This document shows, in pieces, positions 53,020 through 61,193 of a stretch of 64,000 nt of DNA. The notes below the pieces were generated by a model. It ran no database searches and was not told the origin of the DNA. It saw only the letters and a list, made by a program, of their open reading frames with translations. The DNA comes from Peptococcaceae bacterium BRH_c8a (GTDB lineage: Bacteria; Bacillota; Desulfotomaculia; Desulfotomaculales; Desulfallaceae). Location of the stretch: positions 62,001 through 126,000 of the forward strand of contig LADP01000025.1 in NCBI GenBank assembly GCA_000961575.1, given 5' to 3'. The stretch's first letter is position 1. Each line of letters opens with the position of its first letter. A program made the position numbers and the translations under genes.

Positions 53020-53227
53020 CGTTATTCCTCCTTTTAACGAAAATTTAAGGCATTGTAACTTGTTAAGTATTCCGGCAAGATATTACGATTCTAACTGCAA
53101 AATCAACCGAAGAGTAAAAAAACCGCCACACAGTTGCGACGATATTCATCATACGGTTGTAGCCCAGGAAATTTTACAAAAAACGGATAGCGTTTTTGCC
53201 GGAACATTCTCATTCAGTAAACTGGTT

Positions 53228-54298
53228 TCAATAAATAAAATTAACATGCTTATTGTTGATAATCTTTAAATACTCGTTTTCCTGCCATTTGTCTCTCAAA
53301 AGAACGAATGCAGTGGATGGCAGGTTACACCTTTGTGCTGCAGTGCCGTCAAAAAAGCGAAGCGCCTTGATAATACGCATGTTTTCAGTCAGGAGCTCAG
53401 AAATGAAAAATGAGCCGCGATTGCTGTTGCCGATGTAAGCGCCCGGGGGTATAAAATCAATGCCTAGGATTGCATTTGGGGTTTGTTCAATGTTTATATG
53501 AACATGCGGATACCGTTCCTTAATCAGATTTATCATCCGCATGTGCTGGTCATTTCGTATTAGCTCACTAATAACATCTACAGCGTTGTCGTAGTTTAAA
53601 AACCTTATATTGGTGAAATCTGAGTCTTGTAGGAAGATGGACCGCAGTTTTTCGGATTGTTTTGCTTTGGGGCAAATAACTATATGCCCGTCCACTAACC
53701 GATTAATTGATTTTGTCTGAGCTGTTACGATTTTGGCCACATTTTCCGGCCGGGCACCGTTAAAATTGTAAACTGCATACCGGAAACCGTTTACCTTCAA
53801 TAAAGCATGGATACGAATCTTGTCGCTTAGATTAAGTTGCTGTTTAACTAGTTTGCCCGGAACCCATTCGTTATCGTCACGAAAAAGGGGAGCCAGTTCA
53901 GCACGTATACGGCCCAAATAGTATTGGTAATACATCCATGTACCTGCTGGCTTCTCAATCCGCACTTTCCGGTCCAGGTCTACCTGAAGATGTTTTCTAG
54001 CCCCGTGAACGCCCTTAGTTAACAGGTAATACATAGTCCCCACTTTCCTTCGTTTTCTTTTATAGCCTTCAATAGGTACGTACAGGTTTGTCTGATCCAT
54101 GTAACCGTATTCCTTCAGCAGCCTTAAGCGCCGATAAATATAGAATTCGGATTTTAAATCTATAACAGCTTTTAAATGAGTAGGGAACATTGGCCCATAT
54201 TGATAGAGTTCCGATAATATCCTTAAGTCATTCTGTGTTAACACATGCCTAGAAATTTTAATTACCTCCTTATTTTTGGTCTTTTGTTCTGTAAACAA
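53228..54298 (-). CDS. Replication-relaxation family protein
   Basis: 356 codons. An N-terminal winged-helix part (ILSELYQYGPMFPTHLKAVI, YRRLRLLKEYGYMDQ, YYLLTKGVHGARKHL) leads to a mixed alpha/beta C-terminal part, as in the replication-relaxation family found on plasmids and conjugative elements. The start is uncertain: the long frame begins TTG 54298 without a ribosome site, while a strong AAGGAGG inside it points to ATT near 54250. It lies downstream of the iteron-like cluster at 54549. Confidence 0.6.
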   Translation of the reverse strand: MFTEQKTKNKEVIKISRHVLTQNDLRILSELYQYGPMFPTHLKAVIDLKSEFYIYRRLRLLKEYGYMDQTNLYVPIEGYKRKRRKVGTMYYLLTKGVHGARKHLQVDLDRKVRIEKPAGTWMYYQYYLGRIRAELAPLFRDDNEWVPGKLVKQQLNLSDKIRIHALLKVNGFRYAVYNFNGARPENVAKIVTAQTKSINRLVDGHIVICPKAKQSEKLRSIFLQDSDFTNIRFLNYDNAVDVISELIRNDQHMRMINLIKERYPHVHINIEQTPNAILGIDFIPPGAYIGNSNRGSFFISELLTENMRIIKALRFFDGTAAQRCNLPSTAFVLLRDKWQENEYLKIINNKHVNFIY

Positions 54299-54548
54299 GC
54301 ATCATGCGCATGTTTTTTTACTTAAATTCATTAAACTTTCTAACACGCTTACTATGCGCCAACTATTATTCTAGTTTTGTTAAACCTATCTACACATTTA
54401 TAATGATCACCACATCGTTTGTTCTTAAGCCTTTTAGACAGCCAGTGACCGTTGTGTAAAATGCATACTTGTCCCTTTATCCGGCTCACTATTAGAGAAC
54501 TAACGTAACCCTGAAAGCCCCATTATAAAAATGTTTTTGCTGCTTTTA

Positions 54549-54643
54549 CGTGTCAATCGATTGTAACGGCATTTATGCGTGTCAGTTTATGGGTGTTCTC
54601 CAATAGATTGACACGTGTTTCTGCCGTTAATAGATTGACACTT
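54549..54643. repeat. Iteron-like cluster of GATTGACACG motifs
   Basis: Four copies of about 12 bp: CGATTGACACGT and AAACTGACACGC on the minus strand (54549, 54577), ATAGATTGACACGT and ATAGATTGACACTT on the plus strand (54603, 54630). The outer copies extend into an inverted repeat that includes AACGGCA/TGCCGTT. This could be a replication origin, a transfer site or an operator. It lies between two minus-strand genes. Confidence 0.55.
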
Positions 54644-54644
54644 A

Positions 54645-55235
54645 TTAACTAAAACAAGATAACAGATTTTGGTGTATAGATAACATGTGGTTGCGTTTCT
54701 CTGTGATCATGACTTCCGTTCTGGGGTTATTTTGATCATAGTCGCCGCGCACCACCATCATCATATTTCGGAAGTGATCATCAGTGTAAATATTAGAGTA
54801 AACTATAGCGTCGTTTATGAATTTGAGATTAAAGTTATCTATGTTTATGGTGGCATTTCTGGGGAACCAAAAAGATATCCATATTAGCACGTTTTCCATC
54901 GGTAGATGAAATTCATGGGGTAACATTTGAAGCGCGTTCATAATGAGGTTATACCAGCGCTCCCTGACCACCTGGTAGCTTGTTTTATGTTTGCGGTTTG
55001 GCAGGTTCATGTTGTCCGGGTGAACTTTCAATTTTGGCGGATATTCAAATGCTGTTACTTTGATAAGCCGTTCCTGCACGTTCCATTGAACTTTGTATTC
55101 CGGGCTGTTTTCTGGATCCCGGTTCATCCCCGGTTCCATGTCTTTAATGAGTTTGCTTAGCTCGCACTGGCATTTAACCATCATCTCAGCAATGCTGTGT
55201 GCGGTGAGAAGCTGTTGTTGTGTGCGAATGTCCAT
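54645..55235 (-). CDS. Unknown protein with RusA-like features
   Basis: 196 residues. A helical start is followed by an alpha/beta part with NIDNFNLKFINDAIVYSN and IYTDDHFRNMMMVVRGD. The pattern D-N-x3-K-x3-DAI-x5-Y-x-DD recalls the catalytic Asp cluster of RusA-type Holliday junction nucleases, but the rest does not obviously match. AGGAGGTAGCTATTTAAT precedes the ATG. It belongs to the minus-strand replicon-like block. Confidence 0.4.
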   Translation of the reverse strand: MDIRTQQQLLTAHSIAEMMVKCQCELSKLIKDMEPGMNRDPENSPEYKVQWNVQERLIKVTAFEYPPKLKVHPDNMNLPNRKHKTSYQVVRERWYNLIMNALQMLPHEFHLPMENVLIWISFWFPRNATINIDNFNLKFINDAIVYSNIYTDDHFRNMMMVVRGDYDQNNPRTEVMITEKRNHMLSIHQNLLSCFS

Positions 55236-55327
55236 ATTAAATAGCTACCTCCTTTTTTGCGGCAAACGGATTTGATTTCTAAGAAAGCGCCTGTGGTTAA
55301 TTTCTTGCCAGTCGCCGTACCGTGCTG

Positions 55328-55453
55328 TCAGATATCAATGTAACTTAATGAGATTTGCTGTTTAACAAGTTGTTCCCCGGTAGTGGTCGTAAAGGCCACG
55401 CCGGGGAACAGCATCAGGAGTGTTGCAAGCACTGCGATTAACATTTTCCTCAT
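55328..55453 (-). CDS. Small secreted peptide, 41 residues
   Basis: ATG 55453 opens MRKMLIAVLATLLMLFPGVA, a signal peptide, then a short tail (TTTTGEQLVKQQISLSYIDI). The ribosome site is weak. It lies between two genes of the secreted operon. Confidence 0.4.
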   Translation of the reverse strand: MRKMLIAVLATLLMLFPGVAFTTTTGEQLVKQQISLSYIDI

Positions 55454-55511
55454 TTAGAACCACTTTAGCATTTGGAACTTTAGGGCGGGGGATTTACCCA
55501 GCCTTAAAGTC

Positions 55512-55967
55512 TTAGTTGCGAACTGTAATGGCATTAGCGTCAGGGTCATAAGTAACCTCAGCCCCGATCTTCCCCGCGTTCTCCCGCAGAGAGATCCAAA
55601 CCGTGCCGTCTGTGGCCCAAAAAAACGGCTTTGTTTCGCCAGGGTGCTGGACAGTAACAAATACTATGATAATAGACGGAGAACCATTATCGTACCACCG
55701 CTGGATTAATGCCACCGGTTGACCATCCACCTGATTGTACGCAAGAGTGTTTTTGAAGCTCGCGAATAGTTCAACAGGTACGTAAGTAACGCCATCCTTG
55801 GTGATCACATATTTCTCAGAGACGTCATTGTCGTTGATGGTGAGGCTTGGGGTCGTTGCATACTGTGTCACATCCATTTGAGGCATAGGTTGATACTCTG
55901 CTGCTAACGCTTGGCCGCAGAATAGCAGGCTAAAAACCAAAATAATAAAAAATAATGTTTTTTTCAT
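55512..55967 (-). CDS. Secreted stalk-domain protein
   Basis: 151 residues. Signal peptide (FFIILVFSLLFCGQALA), then a copper amine oxidase N-terminal (stalk) domain: VSEKYVITKDGVTYVPVELF, ending WISLRENAGKIGAEVTYDPD. Such domains form beta-rich units on the cell surface. GGAGGTTTTAAAA precedes the ATG. Third in the secreted operon; the operon-mates share the same export. Confidence 0.7.
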   Translation of the reverse strand: MKKTLFFIILVFSLLFCGQALAAEYQPMPQMDVTQYATTPSLTINDNDVSEKYVITKDGVTYVPVELFASFKNTLAYNQVDGQPVALIQRWYDNGSPSIIIVFVTVQHPGETKPFFWATDGTVWISLRENAGKIGAEVTYDPDANAITVRN

Positions 55968-55985
55968 TTTTAAAACCTCCTAAGT

Positions 55986-57476
55986 TTAGTTGGCCAGAGG
56001 CCGCTTGGATGTTCCGTTTACCAACAATTCAGCTGATGCGCTACCGCTGGTGGTACCGCTGCCGGTCCGGATTTCGTACCAGGTGTGGCAGCTACGATTC
56101 TCCCCTGAGCCACTACAACTGCGGCGTTTAACTTCATATTCGTAGGTGTAGCTAATGCTATAAGTGGCTGAGATGTTATATTTGGTCGGGCCAGGGATGA
56201 GATGTTTGGTAACCATGTCATAAATGTTGGTCCCGTAATTAGACCAGTCCTCGCGCAACTGGACATTGGCAGTGCGACCGCCGGTGCTCATGTTAATTGT
56301 GGTGGTACCCACCGGGTCCAGCGGGTGGCCGAAAGCCCAATCTGGGTGTTTCTTTGGGTATGTCAATTTGGCCGAGGTTATGCTCCAGCTTTTAAGCGCA
56401 CCTTTAGGCGGCATGGGTGCCGGCGGCTTGAGAGTAGCCGTGACAATATCCCACCATTTTGCTGTGCCTGGCTGCCGGATTTGCGGAGGAATATATATGC
56501 CTTGGGCATCAGTGCCGCCCTCGCTCCGCGCGGTCAGGATCAATTGCCCATTGTTCTCTGGTTCGGCAGTGGATATTTTAATCGTCGCGGTGTCTTTGTT
56601 ATCTTCCCAGGTCAGCTCATTGGCCGGTTGGTTACAGTACGGGTTTACCTCCACTAGAACGGTGGTATCGGTGGCCGATATGGTTAGCGGCAGGTTAAGT
56701 TGCCGTACTTTGTCCACCGTGACGGGACCCTCATACACATTCTGGCCGTTTACGCTCCACCGGACAACGGTTGTGACCGGTGGTGTTTCACTGTCTGTTG
56801 TAAGCTCCCCTTTAACTGTTATGGATTCGCCCTTTGCGGCTTCTTCCGGTGATTCAGTAATCACTACCGCCAAATTATCCTGTGGGGCCAGCGGAATGCC
56901 GTACCATTTGATATGCGCGGGCAAAAACCACAGCCAGCCTTCTACTGCGTTGGCATATTGACTAGAGTCGAAGCCCACCAGGTAACGGTTTTCGTCGTCT
57001 TTGAGGTCTAGAGCTGCCCGTCGATCAACAGGAGGCCAGGTGGGAAGCAGGTTAAAGGACCATTTGGCTGTAACCGTGCCGGCAACCAGATCTTGGTCGT
57101 TGTTGATGCAAGTTAGGTCATCCGGTGTATGAGATAAGTAAATTCTTTCGTAATCAGTATATGACAAGCCGTTCCATCCCCCGACCTGCTGGTAAGCAAC
57201 CGGGTCGAAACCGTAGCCCGTGGTCACTTCGATACGGGTTATGGCATATTTTTTCAGCTTGTTCTGGGGCAGACTGTATTCGTAAGTGTGTACCTTATTA
57301 TCCCCTGGCTTACCCGTGTTTTGCCAGGTGCCGTTGCTATGTTTCCAGATTGACCAGTAGGCTGTGCTGAACTGCTGGTGTACCAGTTGTTCCTGTCCTT
57401 GGGACGCCAAAGCCGTCCCTATGAAGGGAACGGCTAGCAGAATTGCCAGTATTAATACTGTCAGCTTTAAGCGCAT
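55986..57476 (-). CDS. Secreted beta-rich protein with CARDB-like domain
   Basis: 496 residues with a signal peptide (cut near ALAS). A middle domain (NLAVVITESPEEAAKGESIT, VVRWSVNGQNVYEG, NELTWEDNKDTATIKI) has the CARDB/Ig-like layout. The C-terminal part has a CSGSGENRSC pair and ends in STAELLVNG-like strands. The ATG comes directly after the stop of the stalk-domain gene upstream, with no gap, so they are coupled. Role at the surface unknown; adhesion or conjugation contact is possible. Confidence 0.65.
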   Translation of the reverse strand: MRLKLTVLILAILLAVPFIGTALASQGQEQLVHQQFSTAYWSIWKHSNGTWQNTGKPGDNKVHTYEYSLPQNKLKKYAITRIEVTTGYGFDPVAYQQVGGWNGLSYTDYERIYLSHTPDDLTCINNDQDLVAGTVTAKWSFNLLPTWPPVDRRAALDLKDDENRYLVGFDSSQYANAVEGWLWFLPAHIKWYGIPLAPQDNLAVVITESPEEAAKGESITVKGELTTDSETPPVTTVVRWSVNGQNVYEGPVTVDKVRQLNLPLTISATDTTVLVEVNPYCNQPANELTWEDNKDTATIKISTAEPENNGQLILTARSEGGTDAQGIYIPPQIRQPGTAKWWDIVTATLKPPAPMPPKGALKSWSITSAKLTYPKKHPDWAFGHPLDPVGTTTINMSTGGRTANVQLREDWSNYGTNIYDMVTKHLIPGPTKYNISATYSISYTYEYEVKRRSCSGSGENRSCHTWYEIRTGSGTTSGSASAELLVNGTSKRPLAN

Positions 57477-58472
57477 TTAGGCTTTACCCCCTTGGTACAG
57501 GGGATTTTCAATTGCTATAAATGTATCAACACCCTCTAAAAAAATATAACTGATCTTGGTGATGTCGGCGGTGGGCCAGTTTGCATATTGATCTCGGCGG
57601 TCATTTACCACGTTGTAGCCGTATTCGTACTTAGCTTTGGTGGGGCCAGAGGATTCCCGTAACCGGAGCACGTCGCCTCCTTCATAAAGCCAAGCTCTTC
57701 CGCAACCGCCTTCCAGGGTGAAATATACCTTGTCCTTAGTTACCCGCACCCCGTAAGTTTTCATGTCATCTAGCTGATACACATTTGAATTAAACTCTTG
57801 GTCGGTTAACCAGATGATTTTATCATCTGATCTCATATATTTGGCCCAGGGCTCCCCGGTAATGGGTTCTCCCTTGCCGGTGAGGTCGGTCACCTCTTTT
57901 ATTGACGACTGCACCGGTGCTTGGCCGGTGATATGCTCAATTACCGCACTCAAGTCTGGCTTTTCCGCACCTTTAGGGTAGCATAGTACAATATTGTTTT
58001 CCGGCAGCCAGTCCACCTGGTAGCCTAGGGCTTCGGCCACCCAACGGGCGGGCAGATAGGTGCGACCTTGCCTTGCCAACGGAGCTACATCCATGGCTGT
58101 GGTATTGATATTAGACTTGAGTTGCTTGCTGCCGATTACCAGCTCCACTGCGGGTAAGCCGGGTTGTTTTAAGGTAACCAGCTTTTCATTTTCGTCCCAA
58201 CCTATGTGTTCATCGGTTACGCCCAGAGCGTTGGACAGGTAGCGCACCGGTACGAAGGTGCGGCCCTTTTCCACGAAAGGCTTGGCATCCATCTTTACGC
58301 CCGGCGTCTTGTTATTGACAAAATATTGGTCAAGGCCAATCAAGAACGCTACGCTACTGACCAGCTGCTTTTGGTCATATACGCCAACCTGGCTCTTATC
58401 AGCGGCCATGGCCGGCATTGGCATTACAAGAATCATAGTCATTAAAACAAATAAAGCTATAAGCCTTCTCAC
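57477..58472 (-). CDS. Secreted stalk-domain protein, two units
   Basis: 331 residues. Signal peptide (IALFVLMTMILVMPMPAMA), then two copper amine oxidase N-terminal units: FVEKGRTFVPVRYLSNALG with IGWDENEKLVTLK, and LARQGRTYLPARWVAEALG with VDWLPENNIVLCY. The C-terminal part (about 140 residues) is unique. AGGAGG precedes the ATG. It is the first secreted gene of the operon, touching the next start. Confidence 0.8.
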   Translation of the reverse strand: MRRLIALFVLMTMILVMPMPAMAADKSQVGVYDQKQLVSSVAFLIGLDQYFVNNKTPGVKMDAKPFVEKGRTFVPVRYLSNALGVTDEHIGWDENEKLVTLKQPGLPAVELVIGSKQLKSNINTTAMDVAPLARQGRTYLPARWVAEALGYQVDWLPENNIVLCYPKGAEKPDLSAVIEHITGQAPVQSSIKEVTDLTGKGEPITGEPWAKYMRSDDKIIWLTDQEFNSNVYQLDDMKTYGVRVTKDKVYFTLEGGCGRAWLYEGGDVLRLRESSGPTKAKYEYGYNVVNDRRDQYANWPTADITKISYIFLEGVDTFIAIENPLYQGGKA

Positions 58473-58494
58473 TAAAAAACCTCCTTTTCCATAT

Positions 58495-58737
58495 TTATTT
58501 CCTTAGGTTAAAACTGCGACCATGTCTAAAGCCGCGCAAATAAAGAGCCCGGTGGATCGTGAAATCTGTTGAGTTGACAGCATCTTCTAGTTCGTACAAC
58601 AGGCGATTAAGATTGCGAATCGTCGCAAATAGCTGCTTAGTGAGCTCGGCTACCCGATGTTCTTTACTGCCTTCTAGGCGTGTATACTGATGTTCAACCT
58701 CTATTATTTCGTTGTCTACATCTAGCGTATGAAGCAT
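58495..58737 (-). CDS. Small helical protein of the replicon-like operon
   Basis: About 80 residues from ATG 58737 (AGAGGG upstream): MLHTLDVDNEIIEVEHQYTR then VAELTKQLFATIRNLNRLLY and a basic end (RGFRHGRSFNLRK). Helical, no membrane segment. Not recognised. It lies between the initiator-like genes and the secreted operon. Confidence 0.5.
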   Translation of the reverse strand: MLHTLDVDNEIIEVEHQYTRLEGSKEHRVAELTKQLFATIRNLNRLLYELEDAVNSTDFTIHRALYLRGFRHGRSFNLRK

Positions 58738-59036
58738 AATGACTAACCCTCTCTCATTTGAAATTATTAAAGCCAAAGGGGCAAGGGTATACTTATCCTT
58801 TTGGCCCGGGAGCTAAACACCTACCACGCCAAGTTAGCGGGTTTTCGCTCCAAATTTCTTATTTTACTTCACATCACCCCCTTGGCTAACCTCACCGTGA
58901 TAAACCATAATCACTTTTTCGCGCCATCGCGCGCAGGGCGGGGCCAAGGAATACCGGATCAGCCCTGATCTCGCTCCCTCCATTACTTTGGGGTGGTGGG
59001 TTAGGAGCAAAAAATCGCAAGGTTTTCGGTGCGGAA

Positions 59037-59885
59037 TCAGCTTAAATAAAGAGATCTTATCATATCCTTTTTCTTTTCCTTGATATCTTTATCAGGTTGT
59101 GCCTCCTTAGGCTTGGGCATTTTTGCATGTGTTTTTGTTTGGGGAGAAGCCCTAGGTATTAGTTGTTTTGAACAACCTTTTCCGGGAATGCGAACATAAT
59201 TCTTTATCAGTGAGTTAACCAACAGGCCAGGGGCATTTTCTTTCGCACTCACGAGATATTGTATTTTTTCTTTCACTTTTTCCTGGCCGTGTTCTCTTAC
59301 CAACTTTTGTAGCAGCTCCAATTCTATCTTAACCCCGCAGACCTCTTCCGCTTTTTGTTGAAGTCTTGCGATCAGGTTTGGTTCAGCCGCGGTAGAAACT
59401 TCTGGCGTACTTTTTTTTCGGTAATTTTCGACGGCGGAAGCGTCCTCAACAACAACATTTTTTAAACTGAGTCTTTTTATGTCGGAAAGTTTTTTCCGGT
59501 TTTGACCGGAAGATCCTTTCCGTTCCGGACCGGAAAGCTCTTTCCGATCCTTGTGTCCCAATGGTTTGAACCGTTCGATTTCGCCTAAATTGTGAAGATA
59601 GTAGACATTGGTCTGATTCAATCCGCGCTGGACCCAGGAAATAAGCCCATATTGCCGTAGCTCATCAAGGTACTTCCTTATGGTTCGGTCGGAACAGTTG
59701 GCAACTTCAGCAAGCCTTTCTTGCCCCGGGAAACATTCATCATTTTGCCAGGCAAACATAAGAAGAATGGAGTATATGGTTTTTGCCGGCAGGCTCAGCT
59801 CCGAGGCTGTTAACACGACGTTAGGGGTTGCGGTAAACCCTTTCTTTAAAGTGGGATCTAGAATAACCAGTGTTTTTTCAATCAT
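59037..59885 (-). CDS. HTH replication-initiator-like protein
   Basis: 282 residues. An N-terminal winged helix (LSLPAKTIYSILLMFAWQND, FPGQERLAEVANCSDRTIRK, YLDELRQYGLISWVQRG) of the HTH_36 kind used by plasmid RepA/RepN initiators, followed by a charged linker and a helical tail (LIARLQQKAEEVCGVKIELE). GATT upstream is poor, but its start overlaps the previous gene by four bases (ATGA), so it is coupled. Role as an initiator is inferred from the fold and the block. Confidence 0.65.
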   Translation of the reverse strand: MIEKTLVILDPTLKKGFTATPNVVLTASELSLPAKTIYSILLMFAWQNDECFPGQERLAEVANCSDRTIRKYLDELRQYGLISWVQRGLNQTNVYYLHNLGEIERFKPLGHKDRKELSGPERKGSSGQNRKKLSDIKRLSLKNVVVEDASAVENYRKKSTPEVSTAAEPNLIARLQQKAEEVCGVKIELELLQKLVREHGQEKVKEKIQYLVSAKENAPGLLVNSLIKNYVRIPGKGCSKQLIPRASPQTKTHAKMPKPKEAQPDKDIKEKKKDMIRSLYLS

Positions 59886-60157
59886 GATCTTACCTCACTA
59901 ACTGAGGCAGGAATAGGGAAATAACCTTTTTGTTCAAGTTCCCTAACAAGCATGTCAATTGTCTTTTTTGAACACTCCGTTAACTCAGTCAATCTCTGCC
60001 GGCCCGGGAAAAACCCATTTTTTTGAGCAGACATTAACAGAGTTATATACAGCCCTTTTGCTTCCAACGATAATCCCGGTGCTGCAAGTACCACATTAGG
60101 TACGTTAGTGTACCCGCCTCTTAGGGTCAGGTCTAGAATAACTAGAGTTTTTTCCAT
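59882..60157 (-). CDS. Short HTH paralogue of the initiator-like protein
   Basis: 91 residues with the same start (MEKTLVILDLTLRGGYTN, NVVLAAPGLSLEAKGLYITL, RQRLTELTECSKKTIDMLVR) as the next gene but no C-terminal part. It may modulate the longer protein or be a truncated copy. GGGAGGTTTATCTAC precedes the ATG. A long hairpin lies just upstream. Confidence 0.6.
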   Translation of the reverse strand: MEKTLVILDLTLRGGYTNVPNVVLAAPGLSLEAKGLYITLLMSAQKNGFFPGRQRLTELTECSKKTIDMLVRELEQKGYFPIPASVSEVRS

Positions 60158-60177
60158 GTAGATAAACCTCCCATTAA

Positions 60178-60216
60178 AAGAAAGACAACAAAGCTTAGAG
60201 CTTTGTTGTCTTTCTT
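60178..60216. terminator. Perfect 18-bp hairpin upstream of the initiator-like genes
   Basis: AAGAAAGACAACAAAGCT and its complement flank the 3-base loop TAG, with T-rich ends. On the minus strand it lies in the leader of the initiator-like operon, so it could act as an attenuator, as in some plasmids; it may also simply end transcription of the cotJ genes. Confidence 0.6.
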
Positions 60217-60326
60217 ATGCTAATTAATGGTAATAGATTGATAAATAGGTTAAAGAGAAGTAAGCTATGTAAAATCAAAATAAACAGTTAAGCCTTGCCA
60301 TTACTGGCATTGTAAGGCATATAAAA

Positions 60327-60431
60327 TCATAAGTCTGGCCCGCCGTACTGGGTGATTACGTATTTGGCCATCCGGGGGTCGGGTGCCGTAACCCGGACGG
60401 GGATTTGTAATTTTTTTTCGTAAAGCCACAT
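60327..60431 (-). pseudogene. cotJC: CotJC, truncated to 34 codons
   Basis: Starts MWLYEKKLQIPVRVTAPDPR then MAKYVITQYGGPD, the exact start of CotJC, the manganese-catalase-like coat protein, and stops at once. About 150 residues, including all metal ligands, are missing. AAAGGATTTTGAAA precedes the ATG. The cut marks the junction with the replicon-like block to the left. cotJA and cotJB upstream are intact. Confidence 0.8.
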
Positions 60432-60468
60432 TTTCAAAATCCTTTCTTAGGAAATTTTTAGTACCGGT

Positions 60469-60732
60469 TTAATACTTAATCTCCCAGGGCCAGGGGCTAT
60501 CCACCCAGCTCCAGTAATTTTGCATATTCGGCGAATAACCGTAGCTCAACAGCGGGCCGTATACCTGTTCGTATTGGCGCACCGCCTGAATCAATTCGGT
60601 ATGGTTGGCGTTGAACAAGGCCAGCGCCTGCTGGTCTTCAGGATGGGTATCAAGGTATAATTGCAGCTCAACCGCTACAAATGACAGTTGCTGTATTTGG
60701 CGGAGCATTAGAGCTTGGTTGCGGGCATCCAT
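60469..60732 (-). CDS. cotJB: Spore coat protein CotJB
   Basis: 87 residues matching CotJB: LRQIQQLSFVAVELQLYLDT, HPEDQQALALFNAN and a Tyr/Trp-rich end (YGPLLSYGYSPN, WSWVDSPWPWE). GGAGGTGAGTTATT precedes the ATG. CotJB is a coat component made in the mother cell. It lies between cotJA and the truncated cotJC. Confidence 0.85.
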   Translation of the reverse strand: MDARNQALMLRQIQQLSFVAVELQLYLDTHPEDQQALALFNANHTELIQAVRQYEQVYGPLLSYGYSPNMQNYWSWVDSPWPWEIKY

Positions 60733-60749
60733 AATAACTCACCTCCGTT

Positions 60750-60971
60750 TTAATATGGATAGGGACGGTATAGTTCGGGGAAAAGAGTGCCTGTTTCCAG
60801 GGCCTGGGCCGGAGTATACAACTGACCTAACCTTTGAATGGGGACGTAAGCCCTGGCCAGTTCCATGCCCGGGGCAGGCATGCCGGGATAATAACCACCG
60901 GGCCCTGGTTTCATATTGGGAATAGACTTGGATTTCTTTTGATCTAAGCTTTTATCAGCTTCTCTGCGCAA
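60750..60971 (-). CDS. cotJA: Spore coat-associated protein CotJA
   Basis: About 73 residues. The conserved CotJA core PNMKPGPGGYYPGMPAPGME, then YVPIQRLGQLYTPAQALETG and LFPELYRPYPY, is complete. TTG 60971, nine bases after GGAG, is the likely start; 60986 is possible. First gene of the cotJ operon. Confidence 0.85.
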   Translation of the reverse strand: MRREADKSLDQKKSKSIPNMKPGPGGYYPGMPAPGMELARAYVPIQRLGQLYTPAQALETGTLFPELYRPYPY

Positions 60972-61107
60972 TTTCACCAGCTCCAATAGTTTATTTCCAC
61001 TATATGTATGTGCATTGTAGTGCGTTACCTAATTTATGTAAAATATAAATATTATGACTAACAACCGAAAAAATGGCTATTTAACCTTAATTAACTCGGG
61101 CATAAAA

Positions 61108-61157
61108 TATAAACCCTTTAAACTTTGCTTGTGCAAAAAAAGTTTAAAGGGTTTATA
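61108..61157. terminator. Long bidirectional terminator
   Basis: TATAAACCCTTTAAACTTT and its complement make a 19-bp perfect stem with a 12-base loop. It lies after the epimerase gene and upstream of cotJ. Confidence 0.75.
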
Positions 61158-61193
61158 AATAAATATTTTAAAAGCTGCCTTGAAGATAGATTT

